The position numbers were made by a program, and so were the translations under genes. The notes beneath the pieces were generated by a model. The model made no database searches. It saw only the letters and a program-made list of their open reading frames with translations, and was not told where the DNA came from. A DNA stretch of 64,000 nt from JAJKIV01 sp036274195 (GTDB lineage: Bacteria > Gemmatimonadota > Gemmatimonadetes > Gemmatimonadales > Gemmatimonadaceae): the NCBI GenBank assembly GCA_036274195.1, contig DASUGD010000271.1, forward strand, positions 23,220 to 87,219. The letters are read 5' to 3'. Of this stretch, positions 62,689-64,000 are shown in pieces (the first letter of the stretch is position 1; each line of letters starts with the position of its first letter).

Positions 62689-63082
62689 AATGAGCTTCGC
62701 GGAATTCAGGTAAGGGAATCGTTGCGGCTCACGGTCGCTCACGCACGACCGGAGAGGGCCGGCCCCACAGACGAAGGGGGAAACGGATGCGACGGAAACA
62801 GCGGATACTCGGATCGCTCCTCGGCACTTCGGTCTCCGCTCGCAACGAGCCGGAGTGAGAACAGACGACCTCAGGAAGCCCATGCGCCCCGAGGTCGTTC
62901 AACAAAGAAAGTATGAGAGACCGGACGTGCCGCCGGAGGCGTCACTGCCCGCGGGGCAACTCTGCGAACATCGGTGTGATCGATGTTCGAAATCCGCGTT
63001 AGGTCCTGGCCTTGACCGCACTGTCCCGGCCGTGATGCCGGCGCGGCGCCCGAGCGTTAACCAAATTCGGTGACGCTCATTA
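62688..63082. repeat. MITE-like element, copy B (395 bp)
   Basis: The same element as 8320-8712, in the same orientation: starts TAATGAGC, ends GCTCATTA. The two copies differ by scattered substitutions and a few single-base indels, and frames across them are not conserved, arguing against a coding role. It contains a CGTTAGGT site near 63000, as does copy A near 8627. It forms part of the 585-bp gene-free gap 62669-63253. Confidence 0.8.
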
Positions 63083-63190
63083 ACCACAGAGGTCACTGAG
63101 GTCACGGAGAACGTCAAAAGCAACATGATTGAACCGCGGTAAGAACGATCTTGTTTCCTCAGTGACCTCAGTGACCTCAGTGGTTCAATT
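63082..63190. repeat. Inverted repeat built of GAGGTCACT units
   Basis: The left arm ACCACAGAGGTCACTGAGG and the right arm (reverse complement ACCACTGAGGTCACTGAGG) face each other about 108 bp apart. Inside each arm a GAGGTCACT unit is repeated two to three times. It abuts the MITE end and precedes the cytochrome gene. Similar CACAGAGG-type interspersed repeats occur in many soil bacteria. Confidence 0.6.
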
Positions 63191-63253
63191 CAGGGCCGCT
63201 CAACTCCTCAATTCTTTCGCGGCGGCGATTGTCGCATATTGGGTCGGCTAGAT

Positions 63254-64000
63254 ATGCGAGTCATTCCGATGACTGACGCCGCGTGGGACACAGTGCTTCG
63301 GCGAACATTGCCGTGGATAGCGGCCGCGCTGGCCGTCGCCTGCCAGGGATCGGGCAAATCGGCATCAGCCGCGACCGCTCGCGACACCGCCGCGAAGGCG
63401 GCGACGTTCGTCGAGGCCAGCTGGCGGCCCCCCACCGAGGCCGACATCCCCCACGACTCCCTCGGCGCCGCGATCCGCCGCGGCCTCTACCTCCTCCGCT
63501 TCACCCCGGAGAGCCTGCCCGCCTACGCGACGTCGAGCCTCCGCTGCACGAGCTGCCATCAGAACGACGGCACCAAGGCGAGCGCCGCGCCGCTCACCGG
63601 CGCGCACGCACGCTACCCGAAGTACATGCCCCGCTCGGGCGCCGTGATCGGCCTCGCCGACCGCGTGAACTACTGCTTCACCCGCTCGCTCGCCGGGAAC
63701 GTGCTGCCGCCCGAGAGCCGGCAGATGAACGACATCCTCGCCTATCTCGCGTTCATCTCGCACGACGTGCCGGTCGGGACGAAGACCGCCGGGACCGACG
63801 GCCTGCTCAGCATGCGGGACACGCTCGTGGGCGACATCGCGCGTGGTGAGGCCGTCTTTAAACGCGAGTGCGTCGCCTGCCACCAGGCGGACGGCCAGGG
63901 CACCGCCGCGTTCCCCGCGCTCTGGGGGCCCCGGTCGTTCTCGATCGGCGCGTCGATGGCCCGCGAGGAGCGGGCGGCGAGCTTCATCTGGCACAACATG
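63254..64000 (+). CDS. tsdA: Dihaem c-type cytochrome, TsdA-like (3' end beyond window)
   Basis: I translated this open frame to the window edge (249 codons visible). It has a lipoprotein-type N terminus (WIAAALAVAC), then two haem-c sites, CTSCH (about residue 102) and CVACH (about 208). Between them, TKASAAPLTGAHARYPKYMPR, GLADRVNYCFTRSLAG, LPPESRQMNDILAYLAFIS and DVPVG closely match thiosulfate dehydrogenase TsdA, which oxidises thiosulfate to tetrathionate in the periplasm. The usual active-site haem ligand Cys may be the one in RVNYCF. The start is ATG 63254 or 63269; neither has a clear ribosome site. Confidence 0.85.
   Translation, partial: MRVIPMTDAAWDTVLRRTLPWIAAALAVACQGSGKSASAATARDTAAKAATFVEASWRPPTEADIPHDSLGAAIRRGLYLLRFTPESLPAYATSSLRCTSCHQNDGTKASAAPLTGAHARYPKYMPRSGAVIGLADRVNYCFTRSLAGNVLPPESRQMNDILAYLAFISHDVPVGTKTAGTDGLLSMRDTLVGDIARGEAVFKRECVACHQADGQGTAAFPALWGPRSFSIGASMAREERAASFIWHNM

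Overview
The window is 64 kb of high-GC bacterial chromosome (roughly two thirds G+C by eye), densely coded on both strands with short intergenic gaps. The family mix points to a soil bacterium of the Gemmatimonadota or a close relative: a PadR regulator joined to a permease-prefix protein, a TonB receptor with a carboxypeptidase-regulatory domain, a HAF-repeat/PKD lipoprotein, a BIG2 lipoprotein, DUF3465, DUF302, LppY/LpqO (DUF1259) and an Uma2 endonuclease. The taxon is an inference from gene content; no rRNA or marker gene is present.

1-16 kb: a stress and dormancy block. It holds an erythromycin-esterase-like protein (cut by the window edge), two tandem universal stress proteins, a MacAB-type ABC efflux operon, HdeD and MgtC-like membrane proteins, a PRPP synthetase/thymidine-phosphorylase pair, a PfkB phosphofructokinase, an AhpD-like peroxidase and an amino-acid permease. 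The AhpD-like gene has an in-frame TGA exactly where the second Cys of its CxxC motif belongs, followed by a SECIS-like hairpin, so I read it as a selenoprotein. 16-24 kb: PadR operon, TonB receptor, a histidine-rich membrane protein pair and secreted or lipid-anchored proteins. 24-30 kb: DUF302, SRPBCC, a HemG-like flavodoxin, Hsp20 and an Mg-type P-type ATPase with a possible Cys-rich leader peptide. The 1-30 kb stretch repeats much of the membership of the mycobacterial DosR dormancy regulon.

30-40 kb: hydrolase, DUF1259 protein, a CusCBA-type metal efflux operon with a small Met/His/Cys-rich secreted protein, a methyltransferase and DUF3465. 40-43 kb: two decayed genes around msrA, then a BIG2 lipoprotein. 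43-51 kb: LiaF-like, AI-2E transporter, aldo/keto reductase, a second PRPP synthetase, a Kir-like channel with a non-canonical selectivity filter, a Na+/H+ antiporter, a frameshifted NTF2-like gene and Uma2. 52-58 kb: a four-gene minus-strand cassette (GH1, glycosyltransferase, GH1-RmlD fusion, FAD protein) that looks like a surface-glycan pathway. 58-64 kb: DJ-1/PfpI, a beta-helix protein, ADP-forming acetyl-CoA synthetase and a truncated TsdA-like dihaem cytochrome.

Overlaid on the genes are several non-coding repeat families: a ~394-bp MITE-like element in two copies (one supplies a stop codon), a 23-bp inverted-repeat family, a 309-bp element with a nested hairpin, and a strongly over-represented non-palindromic heptamer, CCTAACG, found 53 times by hand in both orientations and in every sense reading phase. 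That pattern resembles a DNA uptake or similar genome-signature sequence.
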